Positions 5,691 through 5,779 of a stretch of DNA of 5,779 bases are shown here, piece by piece. This DNA is from Acidimicrobiaceae bacterium. GTDB taxonomy: Bacteria; Actinomycetota; Acidimicrobiia; Acidimicrobiales; RAAP-2. Numbering within the stretch: position 1 is the first letter of the stretch; each line of letters starts with the position of its first letter. The position numbers and the translations under genes are program-made. The stretch covers positions 681-6,459 of the forward strand of contig PMFY01000398.1 in the NCBI GenBank assembly GCA_003157945.1, written 5' to 3'. The notes under the pieces were generated by a model. It worked only from the letters and a program-made list of their open reading frames with translations. It searched no databases and had not been told where the DNA came from.

Positions 5691-5779
5691 CGAGACTCCT
5701 CCCCGACGGCGACCGGCGTGGTGCGCCCCCGGGCACAGCCTGCCACGGCCGGCCGCCCGCTCGAGGGCCTCGGGCTGGT
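5691..5779 (-). promoter_or_regulatory. Leader of the right-hand operon, with a strong ribosome binding site
   Basis: On the minus strand GGGGAGGAG (5696-5704) lies 5 nt before the ATG at 5690, the best Shine-Dalgarno in the right-hand group. An imperfect GC-rich inverted repeat sits at 5721-5736 (ends GTGC and GCAC). I see no convincing -10 or -35 hexamers in the 89 bases available, so the promoter may lie beyond the window or the operon may continue upstream. Confidence 0.6.

Overview
The window is very GC-rich and tightly packed. Every gene I can support lies on the minus strand, so transcription runs from right to left. It probably comes from a high-GC actinobacterium. The reasons are the base composition, frequent GTG/TTG starts, and two different luciferase-like (LLM) oxidoreductases of the kind that use coenzyme F420 in Actinomycetota. 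Placement in Acidimicrobiia is only a guess from general feel.

Right-hand group (5690 down to 2096), four co-directional genes with gaps of 3-10 nt: an AttH/CrtC-like lipocalin-fold protein (ATG, strong ribosome binding site), a hot-dog acyl-CoA thioesterase (GTG), an F420-type LLM oxidoreductase (GTG), and an NhaA-type Na+/H+ antiporter (TTG). Only the first gene has a clear Shine-Dalgarno sequence. The others probably depend on translational coupling.

A 134-bp gap (1962-2095) separates the two groups. It holds a perfect 9-bp inverted repeat just after nhaA and a possible -10 element for the next unit.

Left-hand group (1961 down to the left edge), three genes: a Prx5-type peroxiredoxin, a nitroreductase-family flavoprotein whose ribosome binding site is built on the peroxiredoxin stop codon, and a second LLM oxidoreductase whose ATG overlaps the nitroreductase stop (ATGA). 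The last gene is cut by the left edge. Together they look like a small redox unit: peroxide removal plus two flavin/deazaflavin-dependent oxidoreductases of unknown substrate.

I saw no RNA genes, mobile elements, CRISPR arrays or signs of recent transfer. No clearly new system is present. The items most worth a second look are the inverted repeat between the units, the redox trio, the NhaA pH-sensor substitution, and nhaA placed at the end of a lipid/cofactor-type operon.
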